From contig NZ_AMZQ01000007.1 in assembly GCF_000313615.1 (NCBI RefSeq), positions 62,001-126,000 of the forward strand: a stretch of DNA of 64,000 nucleotides, in the 5' to 3' direction. The notes below the pieces were generated by a model. That model saw only the letters and a list, made by a program, of their open reading frames with translations. It was not told the DNA's origin and did no database searches. A program made the position numbers and the translations under genes. The stretch is from Campylobacter showae CSUNSWCD (lineage in GTDB: Bacteria > Campylobacterota > Campylobacteria > Campylobacterales > Campylobacteraceae). This document shows, in pieces, positions 1-10,317 of this stretch (the stretch's first letter is position 1; the number at the start of each line of letters is the position of its first letter).

Positions 1-558
1 GAACTTTTAAAAAGAGCGATTGGAAGCCATATATTTGAAAGTATACAGTCAAAAAATATTATTTTTGAAGGATATACGGATTATAAAATGTTTAAAATTG
101 CCTATAAAGATAAAGATTTTAAAGATTGTGGGCTAGTATATATAGGTGGTATAAAAGAAGTTAATACAATAACTACAATGATGATGTTAACTGGTAAAAA
201 ATTCCTCATAGTATCTGATAGTGATAAGGCTTCAAAAGACAAAAGAAAAGATTTTGAAAGAGATTTTCCTGATTTAAAAGAAAATTGGCTTGAGTATGAT
301 GAAATATCTGATAAATCCAATACAATAGAAACACTTGAAGATTTTTATAAAGTAGATTATGTATCAGATAAAATCAAACAGTACAATGAAAGCTATGAAT
401 ACGATAAAAAGAAATCTAGTATTTACAATATAGATAAAGCCGTAGATCAAAATAAAGAAAAAAAACAAGAGATAAAAAATACACTAGCAATTAATGCTAA
501 AAAAGAAAATATAAAAAAGAATATTTTGACTTTATTAAAAAGATCAAAAATAAACTAG
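1..558 (+). CDS. C-terminal part of an OLD/Toprim-type ATP-dependent nuclease (5' end outside window)
   Basis: The reading frame is open from base 1, so the gene starts upstream of the window; the first ATG at 88 is internal. The visible 185 codons carry a Toprim-like arrangement: a hydrophobic strand ending in FEGYTDY (the acidic Glu of Toprim, about codon 23), then YIGGIKEV, then FLIVSDSD (the DxD motif). This matches the C-terminal nuclease domain of OLD-family proteins, whose N-terminal ABC/AAA-like ATPase would lie upstream. Many such proteins act in phage defence or DNA repair. The gene is clearly richer in A+T than the next genes, which suggests horizontal acquisition. No UvrD-like helicase gene follows, so a Gabija pair is not supported on this side. 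The family call is fairly sure; the biological role is inference. Confidence 0.6.
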   Translation, partial: ELLKRAIGSHIFESIQSKNIIFEGYTDYKMFKIAYKDKDFKDCGLVYIGGIKEVNTITTMMMLTGKKFLIVSDSDKASKDKRKDFERDFPDLKENWLEYDEISDKSNTIETLEDFYKVDYVSDKIKQYNESYEYDKKKSSIYNIDKAVDQNKEKKQEIKNTLAINAKKENIKKNILTLLKRSKIN

Positions 559-571
559 ATAGTGAAAACTA

Positions 572-608
572 AGATAATAGCATAAGTTACTAATTCTATT
601 ATCTTTTA
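572..608 (+). terminator. Intrinsic terminator after the Toprim gene
   Basis: A perfect 9-bp stem (AGATAATAG at 572-580 and CTATTATCT at 596-604) is followed by TTTATA, just after the stop at 558. Confidence 0.6.
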
Positions 609-620
609 TAATTTTTGCAG

Positions 621-640
621 AAAAGACCGCTCTCGCGGCC
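621..640 (-). terminator. Intrinsic terminator of tpx
   Basis: Read on the minus strand, GGCCGC-GAGA-GCGGTC forms a short GC-rich hairpin followed by TTTTC, directly downstream of the tpx stop. Confidence 0.6.
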
Positions 641-652
641 TTTAAATTTGGC

Positions 653-1177
653 TTACATGCACCCGCAGCCGCAGCCTCCGCTTGATTTTATCGCGTCAAA
701 TACCGCATCGTAGTTCGGCTCGTCCGCGATCTCAGGGACGATTTGTTTGTGGATGATAACGCCGTCTTTGATAACGAAAACGGCTCTAGCTAAAAGCCCC
801 GCAAGCGGTCCTTCGCCGATGATTATGCCGTATTTTTCGCCAAACTCTCTAGCTCTAAAGTCGCTGCCGACTTTTAAATTTTTGATGCCCTCCGTAGAGC
901 AAAATCTCCCCATCGCAAACGGCAGATCCATCGAAATCACGCTTAGTTTGATCGCCTGTTTTGCCGCCATTTTTTCGTTAAATTTACGCGTCTCAGTCGC
1001 GCAAACGCCCGTATCTAGCGACGGGACAGTCACTAGTATCTCGATGCCGTTGTTGCCGCCAACCTTAAACTCACCTAGATCCTGCCCGACTAGCGTGACC
1101 TCAGGCGCATATGAGCCTACGAATACCTCTTCGCCTTTTAGCGCGACATCTGCGCCGTGAAATTTGACTTTTGTCAT
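653..1177 (-). CDS. tpx: Thiol peroxidase Tpx (atypical 2-Cys peroxiredoxin)
   Basis: This peroxidase reduces hydrogen and alkyl hydroperoxides using thioredoxin. The 174-residue product has the peroxidatic Cys59 in SLDTGVCATE and the resolving Cys93 in GRFCSTEG, the normal Tpx pair. The longer reading frame begins at 1222, but the start at 1177 (MTKVKF) is chosen because AAGGA lies just before it and the family N-terminus aligns there. The last ten residues are SSGGCGCGCM: three extra cysteines in a Gly-rich tail that the peroxidase fold does not need and that might bind metal or be redox active. The gene is monocistronic with its own terminator. Confidence 0.93.
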   Translation of the reverse strand: MTKVKFHGADVALKGEEVFVGSYAPEVTLVGQDLGEFKVGGNNGIEILVTVPSLDTGVCATETRKFNEKMAAKQAIKLSVISMDLPFAMGRFCSTEGIKNLKVGSDFRAREFGEKYGIIIGEGPLAGLLARAVFVIKDGVIIHKQIVPEIADEPNYDAVFDAIKSSGGCGCGCM

Positions 1178-1325
1178 GTTTTTCCTTTGTTTTAAATTTA
1201 ATCGTAACGCGGATATTACCATACTTTTAACAATGGCTGAAAAACAAAGGCGCGCCGATAAATTTAAGACGGTAGTTATCTACAAAGTGCTATACTATTT
1301 GACATCAATTATCAAGGAGTGACAA

Positions 1326-1487
1326 ATGAGCGACAAAGAAATCCTAGCTTCGCTCGAAGCAAAACGCACTAAATGCGTCGTCTACACCCGCGTAATGGGC
1401 TATCACCGCCCGGTAGAGAGCTTTAACCTCGGCAAAAAAGGCGAGCACAAAGAGCGCGTCAAATTTTGCGAGCCAAAATCCCACTAA
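1326..1487 (+). CDS. Stand-alone NrdD C-terminal (finger)-like small protein, 53 aa
   Basis: A 53-residue ORF starts at ATG 1326 with AAGGAG a few bases upstream and ends 17 bases before the NrdG-like gene. Its core, YTRVMGYHRPVESFNLGKKGEHKER, has the pattern found in the C-terminal part of class III (anaerobic) ribonucleotide reductase NrdD (the RV.GY.RP...N.GK..E...R signature). The catalytic body is absent and only Cys17 and Cys47 remain, so a normal four-Cys zinc site cannot form within one chain. A TATACT -10-like element sits at about 1289-1294. It probably works with the neighbouring activase or a distant NrdD; that is inference. Confidence 0.75.
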   Translation: MSDKEILASLEAKRTKCVVYTRVMGYHRPVESFNLGKKGEHKERVKFCEPKSH

Positions 1488-1504
1488 ACTCCTGCGAGTA
1501 AAAC

Positions 1505-2191
1505 GTGAAAGACGCTGATTTTCCGCTTTACTCGCTCACCCCCTTTACGACCCTAGACTACCCCGACAAAACCGCCTGTATAGCGTGGTTTGCGGGCTGT
1601 AACATGCGCTGCGCCTACTGCTACAACGTCCCTATCGTCACGGGCGCTGGACAGATCAGCTGCGCCGAGTTTATCAAATTTTTAGACAAGCGCAAAGGCA
1701 AGCTTAGCGGCGTGGTTTTTAGCGGCGGCGAATGCACGCTTAGCCCAGCGTTTTTACCGCTAGCTCGCGAAGTAAAGTCTCGCGGCTTTTCGCTCAAAGT
1801 AGATACCAACGGCTCAAATTTGACCGCGCTTGGACAGGCTATCTCGCTAAATTTGATCGACTATATCGCGCTTGATTTTAAAGCGCCGAAGGAGAAATTT
1901 CTAAAGGTTACCGGCTTAAATTTATATAAAAATTTCTTGCAAACGCTTGAGTTTTTACTACAAAACGGCTTTAAATTTGAGATTAGAACGACGGTGCACG
2001 CGGACTTGCTGGGCGAGGACGATATCTCGGCGATGAGCGAGATTTTGTACGAGCACGGATACAGAGGCGTTTATTATCTGCAAAATTTCCTCGACACTGG
2101 CGAAAATTTTGGAAATTTAGCGCAAGCAAAGGCTAAATTTGATCCAAATTTGATCCGTTCAAATTTGAAAATAGGGCTTAGAAATTTTTAA
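1505..2191 (+). CDS. Anaerobic ribonucleotide reductase activating protein (radical SAM, NrdG-type)
   Basis: The 228-residue protein starts with GTG and carries the radical SAM cluster motif CNMRCAYC (Cys at about 32, 36 and 39) in FAGCNMRCAYCYN, followed by the SGGE glycine-rich segment that contacts S-adenosylmethionine. The N-terminus TPFTTLDYPDK is typical of the NrdG/PflA-like activase group that generates the glycyl radical in class III ribonucleotide reductase. It lies 17 bases after the small NrdD-finger-like gene and is surely co-transcribed with it. The large NrdD subunit is not in this window. A role in activating another glycyl radical enzyme cannot be excluded. Confidence 0.8.
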   Translation: MKDADFPLYSLTPFTTLDYPDKTACIAWFAGCNMRCAYCYNVPIVTGAGQISCAEFIKFLDKRKGKLSGVVFSGGECTLSPAFLPLAREVKSRGFSLKVDTNGSNLTALGQAISLNLIDYIALDFKAPKEKFLKVTGLNLYKNFLQTLEFLLQNGFKFEIRTTVHADLLGEDDISAMSEILYEHGYRGVYYLQNFLDTGENFGNLAQAKAKFDPNLIRSNLKIGLRNF

Positions 2192-2229
2192 TATTTTTAG
2201 TCAAATTTGACTTGCAAAACGGTAAATTT

Positions 2230-2963
2230 TTATTTCCAGTTGTGATATTTGCTGATTTTAATAAACGTCACAATCTTTTTTAGCTCAGGCGCGTCGCTTA
2301 GAGCCTGCACTTTTACGCTATATTCGCCTTTTTCGAGCTCAGCGCGGAGCAAAACTTCATCGTGAGCAAAGCCTCCGTTTGGCGCGCTGTACCATGAAGC
2401 CGCGCCGTATTTTGACAGATCAAAGGTTTCGGTTAGGGTGCTTAAATTTTGCTTTAGCTCGTTTACCTCGCCGCCTTTTGCGTAGCTTATTTTGCGGTTA
2501 TGTAGAGATTTGAGCATAACTTTTGGCAAGATTTTTTCGCTCGTACAGGCCGCTTTTTCCTCTTCACTCGTGCCAATTGGCTCAGGGACGCCTTGCGTCG
2601 TATAACCGTAGTATCCAGCCAGCTTAGCAGCCGTAGACTTCTGGCAAAACCACTTCGTAAACGCCTCTTTACCGTATTCTGGGAAGGCCTCCTCGCTGCG
2701 TTTTTCTTCCTCTTTTTGCTTTTACGGATCTTGTGCGTAGATGAAACTTATCTCGTAGATATCGGCCTTTTTGACGGTAAAATTTATATCGGTCGCGCTA
2801 CCGGCATTCGACATATCGACCTCTTTGTAAATACCATCATCAAGCGTATCGCCTCCCAAAAATCAAATCCATAATAAAACACCGCATAAAAAGCGCCGCT
2901 AAAGAGCAGTAAAAATAGGAAAAATTTGATCTTTAAATTTGAGGTTTTATCTGTTTGGCGCAT
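2230..2963 (-). pseudogene. Broken gene for a membrane-anchored hypothetical protein (frameshift plus nonsense)
   Basis: On the minus strand a frame starts at ATG 2963 (MRQTDKTSNLKIKFF) with one transmembrane segment, residues about 12-33. Near the CCCAAAAA run at 2855-2863 the reading must shift by one base to continue in frame with conserved-looking sequence (DTLDDGIYKEV, then FTVKKADIYEISFIYAQDP). That second frame meets a TAA at 2722-2724 and then runs open to the stop at 2230, ending KYHNWK. The rejoined product would be about 240 residues: one N-terminal anchor plus a beta-rich periplasmic domain. Two independent lesions argue for a true pseudogene. The start overlaps the end of the upstream gene by 17 bases, as in an operon. 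I do not recognise the family with certainty. Confidence 0.65.
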
Positions 2964-3381
2964 AGGTTTTTACCTCGTAGAGTAAAAAATCATACACGCG
3001 CTGCTGCACTAGGCCTTCGTATTCGTCGGCGTCGATGAGTCTGCGTAGGTGCTCAAAGTCGATCTTTAGCGCATAGTTTTTGTTCGCTCTGATGGCCTGG
3101 TCGATCGCCAAAAGCAAGCTATCAAGCGTCATAGGATCTTTGCGCTTTATGCGGGAGACGTATTCTTTGGTGGTTTCTATAAGCACGAGTTTGCGGTTCT
3201 CGTCGCTGCCGTAAATTTCGCTCGAGATATCGTATAAATTCTCAAAATCATCCTCTTCGGGATTGAGTTTGGCCGAGATGATAGCCGCAAAGACCTTCGC
3301 GCGAAACTCTAGCGAGCGGTGATGATAGACCAAAAACTCCCTAAACAACGACAAAAATTTACATTTTATATCAAATCCCAT
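2947..3381 (-). CDS. Conserved hypothetical protein, 144 aa, helical
   Basis: A 144-residue, mostly alpha-helical, charged cytoplasmic protein without signal peptide or membrane segment (MGFDIKCKF...VKTYAPNR). I do not recognise the family; the composition and codon use match the resident genes. Its last 17 bases overlap the start of the decayed membrane protein gene, so both were probably one transcript. The SRP RNA gene starts about 50 bases upstream on the other strand. Confidence 0.7.
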   Translation of the reverse strand: MGFDIKCKFLSLFREFLVYHHRSLEFRAKVFAAIISAKLNPEEDDFENLYDISSEIYGSDENRKLVLIETTKEYVSRIKRKDPMTLDSLLLAIDQAIRANKNYALKIDFEHLRRLIDADEYEGLVQQRVYDFLLYEVKTYAPNR

Positions 3382-3410
3382 GTTGCCGCCTAAAATATAT
3401 TTAAGTAAAA

Positions 3411-3422
3411 TTTGAGTAAAAT
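3411..3422 (+). promoter_or_regulatory. Probable promoter of the SRP RNA
   Basis: TTTGAG followed by TAAAAT (3417-3422) resembles a Campylobacter extended -10 promoter and would start transcription near 3430, where the SRP RNA terminal stem begins. Confidence 0.4.
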
Positions 3423-3429
3423 CGCTCTT

Positions 3430-3535
3430 GCCCTTTCTTAGACCTGTGCAATGTCTCTTCTAGGCACCGCTTCAGGGTGGGAACACAGCAGAGCACTTAG
3501 GCTAGGCGTGTGCCGCAGTCATCTGAGAGAGGGTT
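3430..3535 (+). ncRNA. ffs: Small signal recognition particle RNA (4.5S-like)
   Basis: The conserved SRP domain IV is visible: CAGGGTGGGAACACAGCAG, in which GUG-GGAA-CAC forms the apical GGAA tetraloop and the CAGG/AGCAG sides form the Ffh-binding internal loop. It is followed by GGCGTGTGCCG, which matches the 3' arm of E. coli 4.5S RNA. The ends pair (CCCTTTCTTAGAC with GTCATCTGAGAGAGGG), and a T-run at 3534-3540 terminates it. The RNA binds Ffh and targets inner-membrane proteins. The ends are estimated to within a few bases. Confidence 0.88.
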
Positions 3536-3538
3536 TTT

Positions 3539-4768
3539 TTAAACCTGCAAAAGCGAAAAATGTTCCTTAAAATCATCGCAAACTTTTAAAAAATTCACTC
3601 CGTCCAAGCTCTGATTTTTCTGAAAAAATTTATCCATATTATTAAAGCCTTCGGTTAGTTCGTTTGACTTCACGCCGTAGCTGATCGAGATCCCCGCCTC
3701 GAAAAACGCCGCGAGCTTGTCGCAAAATTTAAGCGCTTTGCCGTCGATGGCGTTAAATTTATCCTCATTTACGTTCTCCATCGTGCCCTCGTGATGCAGA
3801 GGCTTTTTCTCGCAGATCCTATTTTCAAACTCGTTTTTGATAAATTTGCCGCCTTCCATGCGGATACCGAGGATATAGCTAAACTCGTCTCTAAAATTTT
3901 CAGGCACGAAAGGCAAAATTTTCTCGTCTATCAGGCGCATTTCGTATTCGCTGATTATCTCGTTTAGCCCTTCGATACCGTATTTTACGGGGCTAATGAT
4001 ATCGCGCGTTAGCGACTCGGGCAGATCGTGAAAGAGCGCGCAAAAGAAGTTGTTTTCTAGCCTTGATTTGCAGGCCTTTACCTCAAGCGAGTAAAAATAA
4101 CTCAAAATCGCCACGACTAACATATGGCCTAGAACCGCCGTTTCAGGGATGCGCGGCGTCTGCGCCCAGCGCTTTTGAAAGCGCAGTCTGCCGGCTAGAT
4201 CGACTAGCTTGGCTAGCTTTTGATTCATCACGATTTTGCGCACGCCTATTAGCTCGTAATAATCCTCCAGCTCCTCCTCCACGCGCGCTTTTAGCTCGTC
4301 TATGTCGCTTAAAAATTTGCTCGTTTGATAAACGATCGAAAACTCCCAGCGCGTCGCGAGATAACTAGCGGCCTTTAGGATCAGGCGCTCTTTGGCGTGA
4401 GCTTTGTCTTTGTGCGTGAGATAGCGGCGCATTCGCTCTAAAAATTTACCGCCCTCGACATCCTTTACGAGCCCTTCTAGGATCGTTAACACCCAGGCGT
4501 TTATCTGCTCGTTTTTGGTTTTTTGCATCTGATGAAACACATCGGGGCGTATATCCGTGACCACGACTCGCGCGAGAAACTCGAAAATACCGGCCTCGAT
4601 GATGTAGTTCATATCGGCGCCATGCTCGAGCTTTGCAATAAAATACGCGATGATAAATTTATGCGCCTGCTTGTCAAGCTCGACTAAATTCGTCATCTTG
4701 GGATAGTCGTTCCAGCGCGAGATGGACGCAGCTTTAAAGATATGTTCGATCAGCTGCGCGCTTATCAT
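3539..4768 (-). CDS. HD-domain phosphohydrolase, 409 aa
   Basis: The C-terminal half contains an HD-family metal site: GHMLVVAI (first His), then FHDLPESLTRDI (the HD pair) and, further on, DKLAAFFEA (late Asp). The FHDLPE form resembles the YfbR/YedJ-like nucleotidase branch of HD proteins. The N-terminal ~200 residues are helical and of unknown fold. No membrane segment or signalling domain is seen. It may hydrolyse a nucleotide or a phosphate ester; the substrate cannot be read from the sequence. The start overlaps the queF stop by 4 bases (4765-4768), so queF and this gene form an operon. Confidence 0.75.
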   Translation of the reverse strand: MISAQLIEHIFKAASISRWNDYPKMTNLVELDKQAHKFIIAYFIAKLEHGADMNYIIEAGIFEFLARVVVTDIRPDVFHQMQKTKNEQINAWVLTILEGLVKDVEGGKFLERMRRYLTHKDKAHAKERLILKAASYLATRWEFSIVYQTSKFLSDIDELKARVEEELEDYYELIGVRKIVMNQKLAKLVDLAGRLRFQKRWAQTPRIPETAVLGHMLVVAILSYFYSLEVKACKSRLENNFFCALFHDLPESLTRDIISPVKYGIEGLNEIISEYEMRLIDEKILPFVPENFRDEFSYILGIRMEGGKFIKNEFENRICEKKPLHHEGTMENVNEDKFNAIDGKALKFCDKLAAFFEAGISISYGVKSNELTEGFNNMDKFFQKNQSLDGVNFLKVCDDFKEHFSLLQV

Positions 4769-5472
4769 TTATCTTCCGATGATTTTTTCACGACGCGGGC
4801 GCGCTTTTCGCCGGCAAATTCAGGCTTTTTAAAACCTTCTTTGCTACTAGCCCTTCGCGGTTTATCGTCAAATTTATCTTTACTCGCGCGAGGTTTTCTA
4901 TCACCTGTTTTCGCACCTTTTTTATCGGCGCCAAAACTCTTACCGCGAGAGCCGTCTTTGCTAAATTTAGACTCGCGTCCGCCGTAACCGCTTCTATCGA
5001 AACTACGCTCGCTATCTCGCAAAAATTTCTCAAATTTCGGCGCTTCAAAGCTTTGCTCTTGCGTTTTTTTGATTATCTCGTCCGAGCAAATTTCAATCAC
5101 CGTATGGACATTGCCGCGCGGGTTAAAATCACCCGTGATCTTCATCCATTTTGGTGCTAGCTTTCGCTCTAAAACTTCGTAAATTTCGTTTATGCTATCT
5201 TCATGGCTGATGTTTCGCGTCATGAAGCTATTGATGTAAAGTTTGATCGCTTTTAGCTCGACGACGAATTTAGCCGGCACATACTCGAGATATATCGTCG
5301 CAAAATCAGGATACCCAGATCGCGGGCATAGGCAGCAAAACTCTGGCAGCGTGATCTTGATCTTATAGTCGCGCTCGTGCTTATTTTCCCATATTTCTAG
5401 GTCTTTTTCTACGTCAAATTCGCTTATTATTTTCTCGCCGTATTTTGGCTCTACGACCTCATTTTCTTGCAT
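4765..5472 (-). CDS. queF: NADPH-dependent preQ0 reductase QueF with a basic low-complexity tail
   Basis: QueF reduces 7-cyano-7-deazaguanine to preQ1 in queuosine synthesis. Residues 1 to about 131 form a type I single-domain QueF: EFCCLCPRSGYPDF contains the nucleophilic Cys49, followed by the conserved ELKAIKLYINSFMTRNISHED and GDFNPRGNVHT. From about residue 132 a 104-residue extension rich in Lys, Arg, Asp, Ser and Gly follows (for example RSGYGGRESKF), without predicted structure. Normal unimodular QueF ends near residue 130. The tail looks like the RNA-binding tails of DEAD-box helicases. The reading frame is continuous, so this is a real extension. Confidence 0.93.
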   Translation of the reverse strand: MQENEVVEPKYGEKIISEFDVEKDLEIWENKHERDYKIKITLPEFCCLCPRSGYPDFATIYLEYVPAKFVVELKAIKLYINSFMTRNISHEDSINEIYEVLERKLAPKWMKITGDFNPRGNVHTVIEICSDEIIKKTQEQSFEAPKFEKFLRDSERSFDRSGYGGRESKFSKDGSRGKSFGADKKGAKTGDRKPRASKDKFDDKPRRASSKEGFKKPEFAGEKRARVVKKSSEDK

Positions 5473-5481
5473 TTTTTTCCT

Positions 5482-6873
5482 TTAAATTTCTTTTGGCTTC
5501 TCTATCAAAAAGCCTTGTGCGAAGTCAGTCTGATAGCGCTCCGCGATGTTGTAAAACTCGTCATCCTCTACAAATCTCACGATGGATTTTACGCCTACTC
5601 TTTTTGCGGTCAAATTTAGATTTTCTAACAGGGTTTTAAATTTGTCGTTTTTGATATTTTTGTTAAATTCGATGTCGTAAATAACAAAATCTATCGGCAA
5701 ATATTTAAAATATTCAAAGCCCGCGTTGTTGCCGCCGAATTTATTAAGCGCAAAGCGGAAACCGAGGTTTTTATACTCCGTTAAAATTTCTCTAAATCTA
5801 TTTATCTCATCATATACTAGCTTCTCGCTAAACTCGAAAATAACGCGGTTTGGATCGATTTTGCCTAGCTGTACGAACTCTTTTATAAAATTCGTAAATT
5901 TTAAATTTCTAATCGAAACCGACGAAATTTCGATAACGATCGGATCTTCGTCTTTAAATTTAAGCTCGGATAGCTTTTTGATGACGTTTATGTCAAAAAG
6001 TACCTCGTAGCCGTTTTTGTTCGCGATATTTTGCACTTTTGCTTTTGAGACGAGACCTTGCTTATCGGTGTAAACTTTTACAATGATATTTTTCAAATTT
6101 TGCCCGAAACGAAGGCTTTTAACGAGCTGAGTTTGGAAGATAAATCTTTGCATATCGATGCAGTTGCAGACGTCTTTTTCAAGATCGTCGGTGATATCTA
6201 CTTTATCTTCGCTATCGCTTTCGTTTAGCTTTTGGATGAGATATGAGACCGAGTTTTTGAGGCTTGCTGAGTGATTTATATCGATAGCGTCAAATTTGAT
6301 CTTTAGCTCGATATTGTAAATTCCGTCGCTTAAAATGCTCTTTTCAAAAACGTTTAAAAGATGGATTAGCTCGGTACTTTTACTCTCGCAAAAGATTAGA
6401 AAATATTCGTTTGAATATCTACCTATAAGCGTATTTTTAGACACTTTTTCATTTAGAAATTTTTCCAGTCTCTCGACTAGTCGTTTGAGCAAAATATCGG
6501 TGCTAACAAAGCTATAACGTTCGTTTATATCGTTTAAATTTTCGATCTTTAGCATTAGCATATTGCCGCCGCTTTTGCCTTTAAATTTAGAAGCTTGCTT
6601 TGATAAAAGTCTTAAAATTTCGTCTCTATTATAGGCTTTTGTTACTTGATCAAGTACGCTCGTTTGAAAGCTTTGATAAATTTTGTAGGCCGTAAAATAA
6701 ACTTGACATAGAACTAAAATAGTGATCAAAATGATGTCATTGATGTCAAAATCTATATCATCTTTTTTAACGAAAATATACATCAAAATAATAACGCTGA
6801 AAATAAAAATAGAAGAGATCTCGAGCGCGGTTTTAAACCTATTTGATCGTTCTTTTAGTTCTGATTTTAGCAT
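5482..6873 (-). CDS. Membrane-anchored degenerate GGDEF-EAL protein
   Basis: Two transmembrane segments (about residues 20-35 and 45-63) precede a GGDEF-like domain (about 75-225) and an EAL-like domain (about 235-460). The active-site loop reads GRYSNEYF (151-158) instead of GGDEF. In the EAL half the signature is EISSV, the FEFSE strand is kept, and the metal-binding DDFG motif is NKFGGN. The key catalytic acids are therefore missing from both domains, so cyclic-di-GMP synthesis or hydrolysis is unlikely. It may bind the nucleotide or act by protein contact. It lies between queF and gyrB on the same strand with tight spacing. Confidence 0.75.
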   Translation of the reverse strand: MLKSELKERSNRFKTALEISSIFIFSVIILMYIFVKKDDIDFDINDIILITILVLCQVYFTAYKIYQSFQTSVLDQVTKAYNRDEILRLLSKQASKFKGKSGGNMLMLKIENLNDINERYSFVSTDILLKRLVERLEKFLNEKVSKNTLIGRYSNEYFLIFCESKSTELIHLLNVFEKSILSDGIYNIELKIKFDAIDINHSASLKNSVSYLIQKLNESDSEDKVDITDDLEKDVCNCIDMQRFIFQTQLVKSLRFGQNLKNIIVKVYTDKQGLVSKAKVQNIANKNGYEVLFDINVIKKLSELKFKDEDPIVIEISSVSIRNLKFTNFIKEFVQLGKIDPNRVIFEFSEKLVYDEINRFREILTEYKNLGFRFALNKFGGNNAGFEYFKYLPIDFVIYDIEFNKNIKNDKFKTLLENLNLTAKRVGVKSIVRFVEDDEFYNIAERYQTDFAQGFLIEKPKEI

Positions 6874-6874
6874 T

Positions 6875-9187
<2,313 letters not shown>

Positions 9188-9201
9188 TTACCTTTGTTTT
9201 T

Positions 9202-10269
9202 TTATAAATTTATCGGCATGATTACCGTTTTTAGCTCGTTTGAGCTCACCGTAAAGGCTAAATTTGAGTCGTTAAATCCAAATTCGAAATATTCCTCTTC
9301 GATGCTTTGTAAGAAATCGAGCAAGTATCTATTTTTCACGCCAACGTAGATTTCTTCTTCTAGTCCGGTTGCAAAATCTATTGTGGTTTTAGCCTCAGAG
9401 TTATCCTCTACGATGCTTTCAAAGCTTATGGTTTGTGGAGCAAATACGATCTTTGTGCTCTCAGAGATGATTGAGACGGTTTTGATACCTTCTACCATTT
9501 TATCTCTGCTTAGTCTTAGTCTTCGTTTTATCTCTTGCGGGATTACTCTGTTGTAGTCAGGAAATCTGCCGTTTATCAGCTTTGTAAAAAACTCGAAATT
9601 TGCGCTTTGAGCGATCAGAGTCGTATCGTCGTAGTAAATTTCAATCTTGTCAAAAAATAGCTTTTGTATTTCGCTAATAGCTTTTTTCGGGATTATTAGT
9701 GAAAATTCGCTCTGAGTCGGTGTTTCAAATCTAAATACGCTAAGCCTTTTCGTGTCGGTACCGACGATATTTATGTAGTTTTGTTTGATGTCTATAAGAG
9801 CGCCGTTTAGCTCAAATTTAGGGTTATTATTGTCGATGCTTGTAAAAATTTTCTTTAAACTTCGTCCAAGCATTACGGCGTCGACTTCAAATTTATTTTT
9901 ATTTTCTATCGTCGGGAAATTTGGAAAATCTTCAAATTTATACATCGGAAGTTTATATTTTGAGTTTTTTTGTTTTATGTAGAGGTAGTTATTTACTGTC
10001 TCTAGTGTGATTTCTTCGTCTTTTAAGCTTCTTATTATGTCAAGTAACTTCTTACCGTTTGCAGTAGCGTTTCCCTCGTCCATGATTTTGACGTTTGAGA
10101 GCTTATAGGCTAGACCGATCTCGTGGTCTGTTGCTTTTATATTTAGGATACCGTCTTTTGCTCCAATAAATATATGCGAAGTTATAGCGCTTAGATCCTT
10201 TTTCTCTAGGTAAGAATTGCTATTTGTTACGATGCTTTCTAAAGCGTTTTTATTAATCGCGACTTTCAT
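9202..10269 (-). CDS. dnaN: DNA polymerase III sliding clamp (beta subunit)
   Basis: The 355-residue product has the three-domain clamp pattern: MKVAINKNALESIV at the N-terminus, the GRFPDYNRVIP signature of the second domain, and a C-terminal VSSNELKTVIMPINL. It tethers the replicative polymerase to DNA. The start is preceded by an AAAGGAAAAAAA ribosome site. It lies between dnaA and gyrB, the classic bacterial origin order, separated from dnaA by a 138-base AT-rich spacer containing DnaA-box-like motifs. Confidence 0.97.
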   Translation of the reverse strand: MKVAINKNALESIVTNSNSYLEKKDLSAITSHIFIGAKDGILNIKATDHEIGLAYKLSNVKIMDEGNATANGKKLLDIIRSLKDEEITLETVNNYLYIKQKNSKYKLPMYKFEDFPNFPTIENKNKFEVDAVMLGRSLKKIFTSIDNNNPKFELNGALIDIKQNYINIVGTDTKRLSVFRFETPTQSEFSLIIPKKAISEIQKLFFDKIEIYYDDTTLIAQSANFEFFTKLINGRFPDYNRVIPQEIKRRLRLSRDKMVEGIKTVSIISESTKIVFAPQTISFESIVEDNSEAKTTIDFATGLEEEIYVGVKNRYLLDFLQSIEEEYFEFGFNDSNLAFTVSSNELKTVIMPINL

Positions 10270-10317
10270 TTTTTTCCTTTTGTTTTTAAATTTCTTTTAG
10301 TAGCATTAGTAGGGGGC

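Noticed and set aside
1-608. A Gabija (GajA-GajB) system at the left edge
   Set aside because: No UvrD-like helicase follows the Toprim gene, and the next gene is the housekeeping tpx on the other strand.
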